DNA of 51,026 nucleotides from Desulfobacterales bacterium (GTDB taxonomy: Bacteria; Desulfobacterota; Desulfobacteria; Desulfobacterales; Desulfosalsimonadaceae). The position numbers and the translations under genes were made by a program. Below the pieces are notes generated by a model. It saw only the letters and a list, made by a program, of their open reading frames with translations, ran no database searches and had not been told where the DNA came from. Below are positions 25,914-35,671 of this stretch, one piece after another. Within the stretch, counting starts at the first letter, position 1. Each line of letters starts with the position of its first letter. The stretch lies in contig JAGXKN010000024.1 of assembly GCA_018335195.1 (NCBI GenBank), forward strand, positions 1-51,026, written 5' to 3'.

Positions 25914-27463
25914 GCGGCGTATCGGACAAAATACAGGAGCTTCTTGAAAAAAAGGCCCGGATGCGGGAAATGGGAGGCGCCAAGGCGGTGGAAAAACAGC
26001 AGGAAAAGGGCAAGCTCACCGCCCGCCAGAGGCTGGACCACCTCTTTGACGAAGGCACGTTCCGGGAAATCGATATTTTCGTCAAGCACAGGTGCGTGAA
26101 CTTCGGCATGGACGAGGCGGATATCCCTTCAGACGGTGTGATCACCGGTCACGGCCGTGTGGCGGGTCGTCCCGTATTCGCGTTTGCCCAGGATTTCACG
26201 GCCCGGGCCGGCACCCTGGGCGAGATGCACGCCAGAAAGATCTGCAAGGTTATGGACCTGGCCATGAAGTCCGGCACACCGGTGGTCGGGTTTAACGATT
26301 CCGGCGGTGCGCGCATCCAGGAGGGCGTGGATGCGCTCTGCGGCTACGGCGAGATTTTCTACCGCAACTCGATTGCCTCAGGCGTGATCCCGCAGATTTC
26401 TGCCATCATGGGGCCTACGGCCGGAGGTGCGGTCTATTCCCCGGCTATGACCGACTGGGTGTTCATGGTCAAAAAGACCAGCCACATGTTTATTACCGGT
26501 CCCCAGGTGATCAAGAGCGTGACCGGCGAGGAGATTACTTTCGAGGACCTGGGTGGAGCCACCACGCACAATGAGAAAAGCGGGGTCGCACACTTTTCGT
26601 GCGAATCCGACGCGGATGCCATTGAACGGATCCGCAGCATGCTTTCTTTTCTGCCGGCAAACAATATGGAAGACCCGCCAGTCGTGGACACCGGGGATGA
26701 TCCGGAAAGACGCGACGAGCGCTTAGACGGCATCGTCCCGGAAGATCCCAACCGGGCTTATGACGTCAAGGACATCATTTCCTGGATCGTGGACAACGGG
26801 GAATTTTTCGAACCCCACGAGCATTACGCCAAGAATATCGTTGTGGCGCTTGCGCGTCTTAACGGCCGCACCGTGGGAATCATTGCCAATCAGCCCAAGT
26901 TCCTTGCCGGATGCCTGGATATCGACGCCTCGGACAAGGCCACCCGTTTTATCCGGTTTTGTGATGCATTTAATATTCCGCTTTTGACCCTGGCGGACGT
27001 GCCCGGGTACATGCCGGGTTCCGACCAGGAATGGGGCGGCATTATCCGCCACGGGGCCAAGCTCCTGTGGTGCTATTCCGAGGCCACTGTGCCCAAGCTG
27101 CTGGTGATTTTGCGCAAGGATTACGGCGGGGCCTATATTGCCATGTCCTCCAAGCATTTAGGCGCGGACATGGCTTTTGCCTGGCCCACCGCAGAGATCG
27201 CGGTCATGGGCGCCGAAGGCGCGGCCAATATTATTCACCGCAAGACCATTGATAATTCGGATGATCCGGAGGCCACCCGCAGGGAAAAGGTCGAGGAATA
27301 CCGGGACCTGTTTTCCAACCCGTACGTGGCTGCCAACCGTGGATATATCGATGACGTGATCGTGCCCAGCGAGACCCGGTCCAGGCTGATCGAAGCCCTG
27401 GAAGTCCTGTGCACCAAGCGGCAGTCCCTGCCGCCGAAAAAACACGGCAATATTCCGGCCTAA
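25910..27463 (+). CDS. Acyl-CoA carboxyltransferase, 12S / MmdA type
   Basis: Biotin-dependent carboxyltransferase subunit acting on methylmalonyl-CoA/propionyl-CoA. The 517 residues form the usual tandem crotonase-like domains: N-terminal FDEGTFREIDIFVKHRC and GFNDSGGARIQEGVDAL with the oxyanion region MGPTAGGAVYSPAM, and C-terminal DVPGYMPGSDQEWGGIIRHGAKLL, GGAYIAMSSKHLGAD and GAEGAANIIHRK. No biotin carboxylase lies nearby. With the 5S-biotin gene downstream it should form a methylmalonyl-CoA:oxaloacetate/pyruvate transcarboxylase and not an ATP-dependent carboxylase. Strong AAGGAAA ribosome site; overlaps meaB by four bases. Confidence 0.92.
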   Translation: MSGVSDKIQELLEKKARMREMGGAKAVEKQQEKGKLTARQRLDHLFDEGTFREIDIFVKHRCVNFGMDEADIPSDGVITGHGRVAGRPVFAFAQDFTARAGTLGEMHARKICKVMDLAMKSGTPVVGFNDSGGARIQEGVDALCGYGEIFYRNSIASGVIPQISAIMGPTAGGAVYSPAMTDWVFMVKKTSHMFITGPQVIKSVTGEEITFEDLGGATTHNEKSGVAHFSCESDADAIERIRSMLSFLPANNMEDPPVVDTGDDPERRDERLDGIVPEDPNRAYDVKDIISWIVDNGEFFEPHEHYAKNIVVALARLNGRTVGIIANQPKFLAGCLDIDASDKATRFIRFCDAFNIPLLTLADVPGYMPGSDQEWGGIIRHGAKLLWCYSEATVPKLLVILRKDYGGAYIAMSSKHLGADMAFAWPTAEIAVMGAEGAANIIHRKTIDNSDDPEATRREKVEEYRDLFSNPYVAANRGYIDDVIVPSETRSRLIEALEVLCTKRQSLPPKKHGNIPA

Positions 27464-27478
27464 AAGTGTGATAAGCCT

Positions 27479-27592
27479 GTAAAAAGTCTTTTTTACAGGT
27501 AGTGTTAAGTTTTAAGTGATTAAGTGTTTAAGTAAAATCAAAAGCTTATCTTTTTATTGCTTGGCGGGCATAACATTTTTAAGACTTTTTAC
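27479..27592. repeat. Short element bounded by 12-base inverted repeats
   Basis: GTAAAAAGTCTT (27479-27490) and AAGACTTTTTAC (27581-27592) are exact inverted copies 90 bases apart. The left end also forms a local hairpin with ACAGG (27476-27499, CCTGTAAAAAG against CTTTTTTACAGG). The interior is AT-rich with repeated TTAAGT motifs. It lies between the carboxyltransferase and the small protein and has the look of a tiny non-coding mobile element. Confidence 0.6.
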
Positions 27593-27634
27593 GAAGCCAT
27601 CAAAGTATGAATGCAAAAAAGAAAGGCGATTCGC

Positions 27635-27859
27635 ATGAGAAAAAAAGAAAGCGCCGCCATAGCTGCAGTGTTGCACCATCTGGCATGCCGGCAGCAGCAG
27701 GCGGAAGTCTCGGCAGCCGAAGAAGCCGCAGAAGCATCTCCGGTCGAGGCGCCCCAGGCACAAGTTGTCGTCCGGGCCGTACAGCATCCCTGGGCCTTAA
27801 GCGGCAGACAGGGACAGATGCGGATGCGGACCATGATGCAGATGAAAGCGTTTCATTAA
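27635..27859 (+). CDS. Small accessory protein of the transcarboxylase (74 residues)
   Basis: A 74-residue product that begins MRKKESAAIAAVLHHLACRQ, has a low-complexity Ala/Glu/Pro/Val linker in the middle, and ends in HPWALSGRQGQMRMRTMM followed by QMKAFH. It has no membrane helix, unlike the delta/gamma subunits of sodium-pumping decarboxylases. AGG lies eight bases before the ATG, and the next gene starts 32 bases after the stop. The layout (amphipathic N-terminus, flexible linker, conserved-looking C-terminus) and position between the 12S-type and 5S-biotin genes suggest an assembly or linker subunit of the transcarboxylase. Longer starts at 27611 lack a ribosome site. Confidence 0.7.
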   Translation: MRKKESAAIAAVLHHLACRQQQAEVSAAEEAAEASPVEAPQAQVVVRAVQHPWALSGRQGQMRMRTMMQMKAFH

Positions 27860-27891
27860 AATAAACACGACCAATCCGAGGAGACCCGGGA

Positions 27892-29973
27892 ATGACTGAA
27901 CACCATGAACTCAAGCAAACGGAAATCCAATATGACAAGGACCGACCGGCAGCGCCAAACCCGGTTAAATTCGAGGACCTGACCCTGCGCGACGGGCACC
28001 AGTCCCTATTTGCCACCCGGGGCCGAACCGAGGACATGGTCCCGGTGGCCGAGATGATGGACAACATCGGTTTCTGGGCCGTTGAAGTGTGGGGCGGGGC
28101 CACGTTTGACACCATGCATCGGTTTTTAAATGAAGATCCGTGGGATCGGATACGTACCTTAAGGCGATACTTTAAGAAAACGCCTTTTTCAATGCTTTTG
28201 CGGGGCCAGAACCTGGTGGGATACCGCAATTATCCCGATGACGTGGCCCGGGTGTTTGTGGAGCGGGCCGCGGAAAACGGCATGGATATTTTCCGGACCT
28301 TTGACGCGTTAAATGATTTTCGCAACTTTGAGACCGTGGTGGACGTGATCAAGAAATCCGGCAAGCATTTTCAGGGCTGTGTGTGCTATTCCATGACCGA
28401 GCCGCGCATGGGCGGCAAAGTTTACAATCTCGACTATTTCCTGGAAAAGGCCAAGGAACTCGAGGAAATGGGCGCGGATACGATCTGCATCAAGGACATG
28501 GCCGGTCTGCTTTCCCCTTATGATGCATTTCCCCTGTTTAAGACGCTGAAGGAAAACATCTCGGTGCCGCTGCACCTGCACAGTCATTTCACCTCGGGCA
28601 TGGCGCCGCTGACCCACCTCAAGGCCATTGAGGCGGGCGTGGACATTATCGATACCTGCATGAGCTCCTATGCCTACCGAACCTCGCATCCGGCCGTCGA
28701 GCCCATGGTTATGTCGCTTCTGGGCACAAACCGGGATACGGGCCTTGACATTGAGGCCCTGGCCGAGATCAACGAAAAGCTGGAAAAAGACATCCTGCCC
28801 AAGTACAGGCACCTGCTCGATGACTCCAAGGTCTCGGTGATTGATATCAACGTGCTGCTCCACCAGACGCCCGGCGGGATGCTTTCCAACCTGGTCAATC
28901 AGCTCCGGGAAATGGATGCCCTGGATCGCATCGATGAGGTCTACGAGATGCTGCCCAAGGTTCGAAAAGACCTGGGCCAGGTTCCCCTGGTCACGCCCAC
29001 CAGCCAGATCGTGGGCATCCAGACGGTCAACAACGTGCTGTTTGATGACGAGAACGAAAGCTACAAGATGATTACCTCTCAGGTCAAGGATCTGTGTTTC
29101 GGGCTTTACGGAAAGACGCCGGCAGGGGTGAACCCCGAAGTTCAGAAAAAGGCGCTTAAGGGGTATCCGCGCGGTGAAAAACCCATTGAATGCAGGCCTG
29201 CGGAAATTTTGGAGCCCGAGCTTGAGGATGCCAAGGAAGCAGTCAAGGATATTACCACGGATATTGACGACGTGCTCATTTATGCGTTGTATCCGGTCAC
29301 CGGCAAGAAATTTCTGAAGTACAAGTACGGCCTGGAAACCCCGCCGGAGTCGGTTCAGCCCAAAAGCCTGGAAGCGGCCAAAAAGGAAGAGGAACTGGTG
29401 CGCAGGGTCAGAAACGGCGAGCTCAGGGACGTGCTTGAGCAAAGGGAGAAAAAGGCCGAACCGCCGGAGGGGGAAAACGTCCACAAGTTCAGCGTGTACG
29501 TGGACGGCGAGCAGTTCGAGGTGGCAGTGGAAGATCCGGGAATGCCTTATATTACAGGCGACCCCGCTGCCCAGCCAGCACCTGCCGCCCCCGCCGGTCC
29601 GCGCCGCGCGGCCCCGGCAGGCGCTTCGACCGGCTCCCCGGCCCGGCCCGCACCCTCGGCACCCAAGCCCGGGGCCCTGGCTGCAAAACCCGAATCTCCC
29701 AAGGAGGCGCCTAAAGAAGAACCCAAGGAATCTGCTTCAAAACCGGCTGCAGACGTGGAAGGCCATCAGATCAAGGCCCCCATGCCCGGCATTGTTATCC
29801 GGTACGAGAAAAAGGCGGGAGATACCGTTGATGAAGGAGAGACCGTGGTGGTCCTGGAAGCCATGAAAATGGAGAATTCCCTGCCCACGCCCGTGGCCGG
29901 AACAGTGAAGGCCATTAATTTTTCCGAAGGCGATTCGGTTGCCAAAAACGACGTGCTTTGCGTGATCGGATAG
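27892..29973 (+). CDS. Transcarboxylase 5S subunit fused to biotin carrier (OadA/PycB type)
   Basis: The 693-residue protein joins an HMG-lyase-like TIM barrel to a biotinyl domain. The barrel (about 20-300) has EDLTLRDGHQSLFATRGRTE with the metal-site Asp, the Lys in DTICIKDMAGLL and LHLHSHFTSGMA with the metal-site histidines. The conserved carboxylase domain runs to about 470. A linker rich in A, P, K and E (about 560-620) leads to the biotin domain with VLEAMKMENSLPTP (biotinylated Lys). It decarboxylates oxaloacetate and passes the carboxyl group on via biotin. With the 12S-type subunit it completes a transcarboxylase linking oxaloacetate/pyruvate to propionyl-CoA/methylmalonyl-CoA. GAGGAG precedes the ATG. 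Confidence 0.92.
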   Translation: MTEHHELKQTEIQYDKDRPAAPNPVKFEDLTLRDGHQSLFATRGRTEDMVPVAEMMDNIGFWAVEVWGGATFDTMHRFLNEDPWDRIRTLRRYFKKTPFSMLLRGQNLVGYRNYPDDVARVFVERAAENGMDIFRTFDALNDFRNFETVVDVIKKSGKHFQGCVCYSMTEPRMGGKVYNLDYFLEKAKELEEMGADTICIKDMAGLLSPYDAFPLFKTLKENISVPLHLHSHFTSGMAPLTHLKAIEAGVDIIDTCMSSYAYRTSHPAVEPMVMSLLGTNRDTGLDIEALAEINEKLEKDILPKYRHLLDDSKVSVIDINVLLHQTPGGMLSNLVNQLREMDALDRIDEVYEMLPKVRKDLGQVPLVTPTSQIVGIQTVNNVLFDDENESYKMITSQVKDLCFGLYGKTPAGVNPEVQKKALKGYPRGEKPIECRPAEILEPELEDAKEAVKDITTDIDDVLIYALYPVTGKKFLKYKYGLETPPESVQPKSLEAAKKEEELVRRVRNGELRDVLEQREKKAEPPEGENVHKFSVYVDGEQFEVAVEDPGMPYITGDPAAQPAPAAPAGPRRAAPAGASTGSPARPAPSAPKPGALAAKPESPKEAPKEEPKESASKPAADVEGHQIKAPMPGIVIRYEKKAGDTVDEGETVVVLEAMKMENSLPTPVAGTVKAINFSEGDSVAKNDVLCVIG

Positions 29974-29992
29974 GAAACCAAGCGGAGTTGTT

Positions 29993-31150
29993 ATGAAAAT
30001 ACACGAATACCAGGCCAAGCAGCTGTTTTCCGAATACGGGGTCGCCATTCCCAAGGGCGGGGTGGCCGAAAGCGCGGATGAAGCCAAGGCGGTGGCAGAA
30101 ACCCTGGGCGGCTTTCCCGTGGCGGTAAAGGCCCAGATCCATGCAGGCGGCCGCGGCAAGGGCGGGGGTGTTAAAATTGCCGATGACATCTCCGAGGTGG
30201 TCAAACATGCAGATGCGATCATCGGCATGAACCTTGTCACGCCCCAGACCGGACCCGAAGGGCAGCCGGTCAAGCGGGTGCTTTTGGAAAAGGGGTTAAA
30301 CATTGAAAACGAGCTTTACCTCAGCCTGACCGCGGACCGGGAAAACGCCGGGATCCTGATCATGGCCAGCGAGGCCGGCGGCATGGACATCGAAGAGGTG
30401 GCCGCACAGACCCCCGAGAAAATCATCAGGGTGCATGTCAATCCCCTGGCCGGGATTTATCCGTATCATTGCCGGCAGGCCGCCTTTGGCCTGAACCTGG
30501 AAAAGGAGCTGATCAAGCCGTTCTCCCAGATGCTCACCGCGCTTTACAAGTTGTTTGTGGACCGGGACTGCTCGCTTGTGGAGATCAATCCCCTGGTGAT
30601 CACGCAGGAAAAGCAGCTTTATGCACTGGATGCAAAGGTCAGCTTTGATGACAACGCGTTGTACCGCCAGAAGGAAGTCGTTGAAATGCGCGACTTTGAC
30701 GAGGAAGACCCCATTGACGTGGAGGCCTCCAAGTACAACCTCAATTACATCAATCTCGACGGCACGGTGGGCAACATGGTCAACGGCGCGGGCCTGGCCA
30801 TGGCGGTCATGGACACCATCAAGCTGGCCGGGGCGGAGCCGGCCAATTTTCTGGACGTGGGCGGCGGCGCCACCGCGGAAATGATCGAAAACGGGTTCCG
30901 GCTGATCCTGTCGGACAAGAAGGTCAAGGCGATTTTGATCAACATTTTCGGCGGCATCCTGCGCTGCGACGTGCTGGCCAGGGGTGTTGTGAAGGCGGCC
31001 CGGAACACGGAGATCAACGTGCCGCTGGTGGTGCGCATGGAAGGCACCAATGTGGAAGAGGGCAGACAGATACTGGCTGATTCCGGGCTCGATCTGCAGA
31101 CGGCCAGGGATCTCAAGGACGCCGGCGAGAAGGTAGCAGCACTTGTATAA
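29993..31150 (+). CDS. sucC: Succinyl-CoA synthetase (ADP/GDP-forming) beta subunit
   Basis: Forms succinate, CoA and ATP/GTP from succinyl-CoA together with SucD. The 385-residue chain has the ATP-grasp part with MKIHEYQAKQLFSEYGV, AVKAQIHAGGRGKGGGVKI and CSLVEINPLVI, and the C-terminal ligase domain with NGAGLAMAVMDTIKLAG, NFLDVGGGA and FGGILRCDVLARGVV. GGAG lies five bases before the ATG. It starts 19 bases after the transcarboxylase gene and is separated from sucD by a 225-base gap holding a hairpin repeat. Confidence 0.96.
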   Translation: MKIHEYQAKQLFSEYGVAIPKGGVAESADEAKAVAETLGGFPVAVKAQIHAGGRGKGGGVKIADDISEVVKHADAIIGMNLVTPQTGPEGQPVKRVLLEKGLNIENELYLSLTADRENAGILIMASEAGGMDIEEVAAQTPEKIIRVHVNPLAGIYPYHCRQAAFGLNLEKELIKPFSQMLTALYKLFVDRDCSLVEINPLVITQEKQLYALDAKVSFDDNALYRQKEVVEMRDFDEEDPIDVEASKYNLNYINLDGTVGNMVNGAGLAMAVMDTIKLAGAEPANFLDVGGGATAEMIENGFRLILSDKKVKAILINIFGGILRCDVLARGVVKAARNTEINVPLVVRMEGTNVEEGRQILADSGLDLQTARDLKDAGEKVAALV

Positions 31151-31297
31151 AATTCGAAATTCGAATATCGAAATCCGAAGCAATGACAAAAATCCAAATG
31201 GTTTAATTACAGAAACAGTGAACTCACGATACCCCGTTTTGGTGATTTGGTCATTATAGATTTCGAACTTGTTTCGAATTTCGTGCTTCGAATTTGT
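31150..31297. repeat. ATTCGAAATCCGAA-type hairpin repeat, copy 2
   Basis: Starts AAATTCGAAATTCGAATATCG, then CGAAATCCGAAGCAAT as in copy 1 at 22591. The interior shares CAGAAACAGTGAA and GTTTTGGTGAT with copy 1, and the right end (TTTCGAATTTCGTGCTTCGAATTT) pairs back to the left. It fills most of the sucC-sucD gap; nothing else is recognisable there apart from the region just before sucD. Confidence 0.8.
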
Positions 31298-31375
31298 GCT
31301 TTAATGAGCCTGGAGGTTCTGCAGAGTTCCTTATAGACTCATTTTTCAAATAACACAGCAAGTCGGGGTTTAGGT

Positions 31376-32245
31376 ATGAGTATATTTGCGGATGCGGATA
31401 CGCGGCTGGTGGTTCAGGGAATTACCGGGAAAGAAGGGCAGTTCCATGCGCGCCAGTGCGTGGAATACGGCACAAAGGTGGTGGCCGGCGTCACGCCCGG
31501 CAAGGGCGGGCAGAAAATGGATGCCATTCCGGTGTTTAACTCGGTTGCCGAGGCGGTTTCCGAGGCCGGCGCCAACTGCAGCCTGATATTCGTCCCGCCG
31601 CCGTTTGCAGCAGATGCCATCATGGAGGCCGCGGATGCCGGCGTTGACCTCATTGTCACCATTACCGAGGGCATTCCTGTACTTGACATGATGCGGGTAA
31701 AACACTATCTGAAAACCAGTTCCGCACGGCTGATCGGCCCCAACTGTCCGGGCATCATCACGCCGGGGGAGGCCAAGGTCGGCATCATGCCGGGCCCGAT
31801 CCATAAGCCGGGCGGGCCCATCGGGGTTGTGTCGCGCTCCGGGACCCTGACCTATGAAGTGGTTTATCAGCTCACCCTGCAGGATATCGGCCAGACCACC
31901 TGTATCGGCATCGGCGGGGATCCGGTCAACGGCACAAATTTTATCGATTGTCTGGCGGCCTTTGAGGCAGATCCGGATACCCGGGGCGTGGTCATGGTCG
32001 GCGAAATCGGGGGAAGCGCCGAAGAGCAGGCTGCTGAATTCATCCGGCAGAACATGTCCAAGCCCGTGGTGGGCTTTATCGCCGGAATGACCGCCCCGCC
32101 GGGGCGGCGCATGGGGCATGCGGGGGCCATTATTTCCGGCGGCGCCGGCACGGCCCAGGGCAAGGTCGAAGCTCTGAAGGCCGGGGGAGCGCATGTGTGC
32201 GAAGATCTCGGCCGGCTCGGCGAGCTCTGCGCAAAAGTTTTTTGA
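31376..32245 (+). CDS. sucD: Succinyl-CoA synthetase alpha subunit
   Basis: Carries the phosphohistidine intermediate and binds CoA. The 289 residues include the CoA-binding Rossmann part with [16 protein letters not shown] and VTPGKGGQ, the family signature around [26 protein letters not shown], and the active-site His in [21 protein letters not shown]. Length matches the family. No strong ribosome site is seen before ATG 31376. Works with sucC upstream; sdhC follows 66 bases later. Confidence 0.96.
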   Translation: MSIFADADTRLVVQGITGKEGQFHARQCVEYGTKVVAGVTPGKGGQKMDAIPVFNSVAEAVSEAGANCSLIFVPPPFAADAIMEAADAGVDLIVTITEGIPVLDMMRVKHYLKTSSARLIGPNCPGIITPGEAKVGIMPGPIHKPGGPIGVVSRSGTLTYEVVYQLTLQDIGQTTCIGIGGDPVNGTNFIDCLAAFEADPDTRGVVMVGEIGGSAEEQAAEFIRQNMSKPVVGFIAGMTAPPGRRMGHAGAIISGGAGTAQGKVEALKAGGAHVCEDLGRLGELCAKVF

Positions 32246-32311
32246 TTGTTCAATGATCAATGTTCTAAAGAAGGTTAATGCGGTTATTATTTTTATCCGG
32301 GAGCCGATGAT

Positions 32312-32953
32312 ATGAACTGGTTTGTGCAAAACATTTCCACGGCCGTCGGCAAAAAGCTGCTCATGGCCATAACCGGCCTGGGATTCTTGGGGTTTATCGC
32401 AGTCCACCTGGCCGGCAACATCACATTTTACTTCGGCAAGGACGCCTTTCTCCATTACGTGGAAACCCTGCACGCCCTGGGCCCGGTAATTGTCATCGTG
32501 GAGCTTGTGCTGCTGGCCCTTGCGGTAATTCATGTGAGCACCGGGACCGTGCTTTTCACGCGGAATTGGCAGGCCCGCAAAACGCGGTATGCTGTCGACA
32601 AGTCCGCCGGCGGCCGGACCATCGGTTCACGCACCATGCCGTATACGGGCTTTTTGATCCTGCTGTTTGTGATCCTGCACCTGTGCCAATTCCATTTTAT
32701 CGACAGAACACAGCAGACACCGTATGACGCTGCGGTGAACACTTTCAGCAATATTTTTTATGCCCTGATTTACATCGGCGCGGTGATCCTGGTGGGCATC
32801 CATATCCGGCACGGCTTCTGGAGCCTGTTTCAGAGCCTGGGATTAAATCACGAAAAGTACATGCCGGCCATCCGCGCGGTGGGCATTGCATTTGCCATTG
32901 CCGCTGCCGTGGGCTTTGCTTTTATTCCGATCTATATCCGCGCAGTCACCTAA
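32312..32953 (+). CDS. sdhC: Succinate dehydrogenase/fumarate reductase cytochrome b subunit
   Basis: Membrane anchor of the succinate:quinone oxidoreductase. The 213-residue product has five hydrophobic helices (about 15-38, 58-82, 108-130, 150-172, 190-210). Candidate heme-ligand histidines are in [30 protein letters not shown] and [13 protein letters not shown] single five-helix subunit without SdhD matches the diheme Wolinella/Bacillus type, in which electron transfer can be coupled to proton movement across the membrane. A GGGAG ribosome site precedes the ATG. First gene of sdhCAB. Confidence 0.92.
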   Translation: MNWFVQNISTAVGKKLLMAITGLGFLGFIAVHLAGNITFYFGKDAFLHYVETLHALGPVIVIVELVLLALAVIHVSTGTVLFTRNWQARKTRYAVDKSAGGRTIGSRTMPYTGFLILLFVILHLCQFHFIDRTQQTPYDAAVNTFSNIFYALIYIGAVILVGIHIRHGFWSLFQSLGLNHEKYMPAIRAVGIAFAIAAAVGFAFIPIYIRAVT

Positions 32954-32967
32954 AAAGAGGTTCATCC

Positions 32968-34881
32968 ATGACACTGGAATCCAAAATACCGGCCGGTCCG
33001 CTGCATGAGAAATGGGACCGGCACCGTTTCGATCTCAAGCTGGTCAATCCGGCCAACAGAAAGAAGTTCGAGATTATCGTTGTGGGCACTGGACTTGCCG
33101 GGGCTTCTGCAGCAGCCACCCTGGCCGAGCTCGGCTACAACGTGAAGAACTTCTGCATCCAGGACTCGCCCAGGCGCGCCCACAGCATTGCCGCCCAGGG
33201 CGGGATCAATGCCGCCAAGAATTACGCCAATGACGGCGACAGTATCTGGCGTCTTTTTTACGATACGGTCAAGGGCGGTGATTTCAGGGCCAGGGAGGCC
33301 AACGTATATCGACTTGCACAGTTGAGTGTGAATATCATCGACCAGTGCGTGGCCCAGGGCGTGCCGTTTGCCCGGGAATACGGCGGCCTGCTTGACAATC
33401 GCTCCTTTGGCGGCGCCCAGGTTTCGCGGACCTTTTACGCCAAGGGGCAGACCGGCCAGCAGCTATTGCTTGGCGCCTACAGCTCGCTTATGCGCCAGGC
33501 GGCAAACGGGCGGGTCACGATTTTTCCCCGCAGGGAGATGCTGGATCTGGTCAAGGTCGACGGCCGGGCCCGGGGCATCGTGGTGCGCAACCTGGTGACC
33601 GGCGAGCTGGAGTCCCACAGTGCCCATGCCGTGGTGCTGGCCACGGGCGGGTACGGAAACGCTTATTTTCTGTCCACCAATGCCATGTCATCGAATGTCA
33701 CGGCCGCCTACCGCTGCTACAAGAAGGGGGCGTATTTCGGGAATCCGTGCTTTACCCAGATTCATCCCACATGCATTCCCGTGCACGGCACCTACCAGTC
33801 CAAGCTCACCCTGATGAGCGAAAGCCTGAGAAACGACGGACGGGTCTGGGTACCCAAGGAACCCGGGGACAAGCGGCCGCCCGAGCAGATCCCCGAGTCC
33901 GGGCGGGACTACTACCTGGAGCGAAAGTATCCCAGCTTCGGCAATCTGGTGCCCCGGGACGTGGCCTCGCGCAACGCCAAGGAACAGTGCGACAAGGACA
34001 AGGGCGTGGGCGAGACCGGACTGGCGGTCTACCTGGATTTTGCCGATGCCATTGCCCGCGACGGCCGGGAGGCAATTGCAGACAAGTACGGCAACCTTTT
34101 TGAAATGTATGAAAAGATCACCGGCGAGGATCCATATGTTACGCCCATGCGGATTTATCCGGCAGTGCATTATACCATGGGTGGCCTGTGGGTGGATTAC
34201 AACCTGATGACCACAGTTGACGGGCTGTTTGCCCTTGGCGAGGCCAATTTTTCCGATCACGGGGCCAACCGCCTGGGGGCCAGCGCTCTGATGCAGGGCC
34301 TGGCAGACGGCTATTTCATCATTCCCTATACCCTGGGGGGATATCTGGCAGGTGCGTCCCTGCCGGAGGTGGATGCATCCGCCACGGAATTCAGGGAATC
34401 CGAGGAACGCATTCGGGAACAGGTTGACCGGATGCTGTCAATTGACGGCAGGCGGACGGTGACCGACTTCCACAAGTCCCTGGGCAGGATCCTGTGGGAT
34501 GAATGCGGCATTGCCCGGGATGAGCAGACCCTGGAGAAGGCCAGGGCGGATATTGCCGAGCTTCGGGCCGAATTCTGGCAGAACGTAAAGGTGCCTGGGG
34601 ATGCCGCGGACTTGAATCAGGCCCTGGAAAATGCGGGCCGGGTGGCGGACTTCATGGAGTTCGGCGAACTTATGGTCAAGGACGCCATCGAGCGCAAGGA
34701 ATCCTGCGGATGCCATTTCAACACCGCATACCAGACCGCGGATCACGAGGCCCTGCGCGATGACGAGAATTTCTGCCACGTTTCTGCATGGGAGTATACC
34801 GGGCCGGACACGGACCCCATCCATCACAGGGAACCGCTTTACTTTGAAAACGTGGAACTGACACAGAGGAGCTACAAGTAA
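32968..34881 (+). CDS. sdhA: Succinate dehydrogenase/fumarate reductase flavoprotein subunit
   Basis: Catalytic subunit oxidising succinate or reducing fumarate on the cytoplasmic face of the membrane. The 637 residues show the FAD Rossmann motif [19 protein letters not shown], the covalent-flavin His in [35 protein letters not shown], and the late FAD motif [19 protein letters not shown]. The motifs and length fit the B-type (Wolinella/Bacillus-like) enzymes. AGAGG precedes the ATG; sdhB begins immediately after the stop. Confidence 0.96.
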   Translation: MTLESKIPAGPLHEKWDRHRFDLKLVNPANRKKFEIIVVGTGLAGASAAATLAELGYNVKNFCIQDSPRRAHSIAAQGGINAAKNYANDGDSIWRLFYDTVKGGDFRAREANVYRLAQLSVNIIDQCVAQGVPFAREYGGLLDNRSFGGAQVSRTFYAKGQTGQQLLLGAYSSLMRQAANGRVTIFPRREMLDLVKVDGRARGIVVRNLVTGELESHSAHAVVLATGGYGNAYFLSTNAMSSNVTAAYRCYKKGAYFGNPCFTQIHPTCIPVHGTYQSKLTLMSESLRNDGRVWVPKEPGDKRPPEQIPESGRDYYLERKYPSFGNLVPRDVASRNAKEQCDKDKGVGETGLAVYLDFADAIARDGREAIADKYGNLFEMYEKITGEDPYVTPMRIYPAVHYTMGGLWVDYNLMTTVDGLFALGEANFSDHGANRLGASALMQGLADGYFIIPYTLGGYLAGASLPEVDASATEFRESEERIREQVDRMLSIDGRRTVTDFHKSLGRILWDECGIARDEQTLEKARADIAELRAEFWQNVKVPGDAADLNQALENAGRVADFMEFGELMVKDAIERKESCGCHFNTAYQTADHEALRDDENFCHVSAWEYTGPDTDPIHHREPLYFENVELTQRSYK

Positions 34882-35637
34882 ATGAGCAGCCAAACCATAA
34901 ACCTGACGCTCAAGGTCTGGCGCCAGAATAAAAACAACCCCAGGGGCGCACTGGAAACCTATCCGGCAAACAACATTTCCACGGACATGTCTTTTCTGGA
35001 AATGCTTGATGTGGTCAACGAGGAGCTGACCGCAGAGGGCGTTGAGCCCATTGCCTTTGATCATGACTGCCGCGAGGGCATCTGCGGAATGTGCGGTGCA
35101 GTGGTCAACGGGCGGGCCCACGGTCACATGCCCGAGACCACCCTGTGTCAGCTCCACATGCGGCATTTCAACGACGGCGATACCATCGTGATCGAGCCCT
35201 GGCGGGCCCGGGCTTTTCCAGTGGTCAAAGACCTGGTGGCGGACAGCAGCGGCCTGGACAAGATCATCCAGGCCGGGGGCTATATCTCGATTAATGCCGG
35301 CGGTCCCCAGGACGGCAATGCCATTCCCATTGCCCGGGATAACGCGGAAAAAGCCTTTAATGCGGCGACCTGCATCGGATGCGGGGCATGCGTGGCCGCA
35401 TGTCCCAATGCTTCGGCCATGCTGTTTACCGGTGCAAAGATTTCCCACCTAGCGCTTTTGCCCCAGGGAAAACCAGAGGCAAAAAATCGGGCGCTTGCCA
35501 TGGTGCGGGCCATGGACGAGCTCGGATTCGGAAACTGCTCCAATGAAGCCGAGTGCGAGGCCGAATGCCCCAAAGGAATTTCCATCCGGGAAATCGCGCG
35601 CATGAACCGTGAATTCATCAAGGCGGCATTTTCATAA
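34882..35637 (+). CDS. sdhB: Succinate dehydrogenase/fumarate reductase iron-sulfur subunit
   Basis: Electron-transfer subunit with three clusters. The N-terminal ferredoxin domain has [10 protein letters not shown] plus a later Cys (TTLCQLHM) for [2Fe-2S]. The C-terminal domain has [15 protein letters not shown] and, near the end, [15 protein letters not shown] for the [4Fe-4S] and [3Fe-4S] clusters. Length is 251 residues. Its ATG follows the sdhA stop without a gap, with GAGGAG inside the end of sdhA. It feeds electrons to or from SdhC heme and menaquinone (family knowledge). Confidence 0.96.
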   Translation: MSSQTINLTLKVWRQNKNNPRGALETYPANNISTDMSFLEMLDVVNEELTAEGVEPIAFDHDCREGICGMCGAVVNGRAHGHMPETTLCQLHMRHFNDGDTIVIEPWRARAFPVVKDLVADSSGLDKIIQAGGYISINAGGPQDGNAIPIARDNAEKAFNAATCIGCGACVAACPNASAMLFTGAKISHLALLPQGKPEAKNRALAMVRAMDELGFGNCSNEAECEAECPKGISIREIARMNREFIKAAFS

Positions 35638-35671
35638 AATCGTATCCCGAAAAGCGGCTGGGGAGGTGCAC

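Noticed and set aside
27476-27499. CCTGTAAAAAG/CTTTTTTACAGG hairpin as a terminator after the carboxyltransferase
   Set aside because: No T-run follows the stem and the downstream genes belong to the same pathway; the left arm is better explained as the end of a small inverted-repeat element.
28309-29484. Minus-strand open frame (391 codons) opposite the 5S-biotin transcarboxylase gene
   Set aside because: Antisense shadow of a gene with complete catalytic and biotinylation motifs.
31370-32533. Minus-strand open frame (387 codons) across sucD and the start of sdhC
   Set aside because: It crosses two well-supported plus-strand genes and their gap; composition is that of an antisense shadow.
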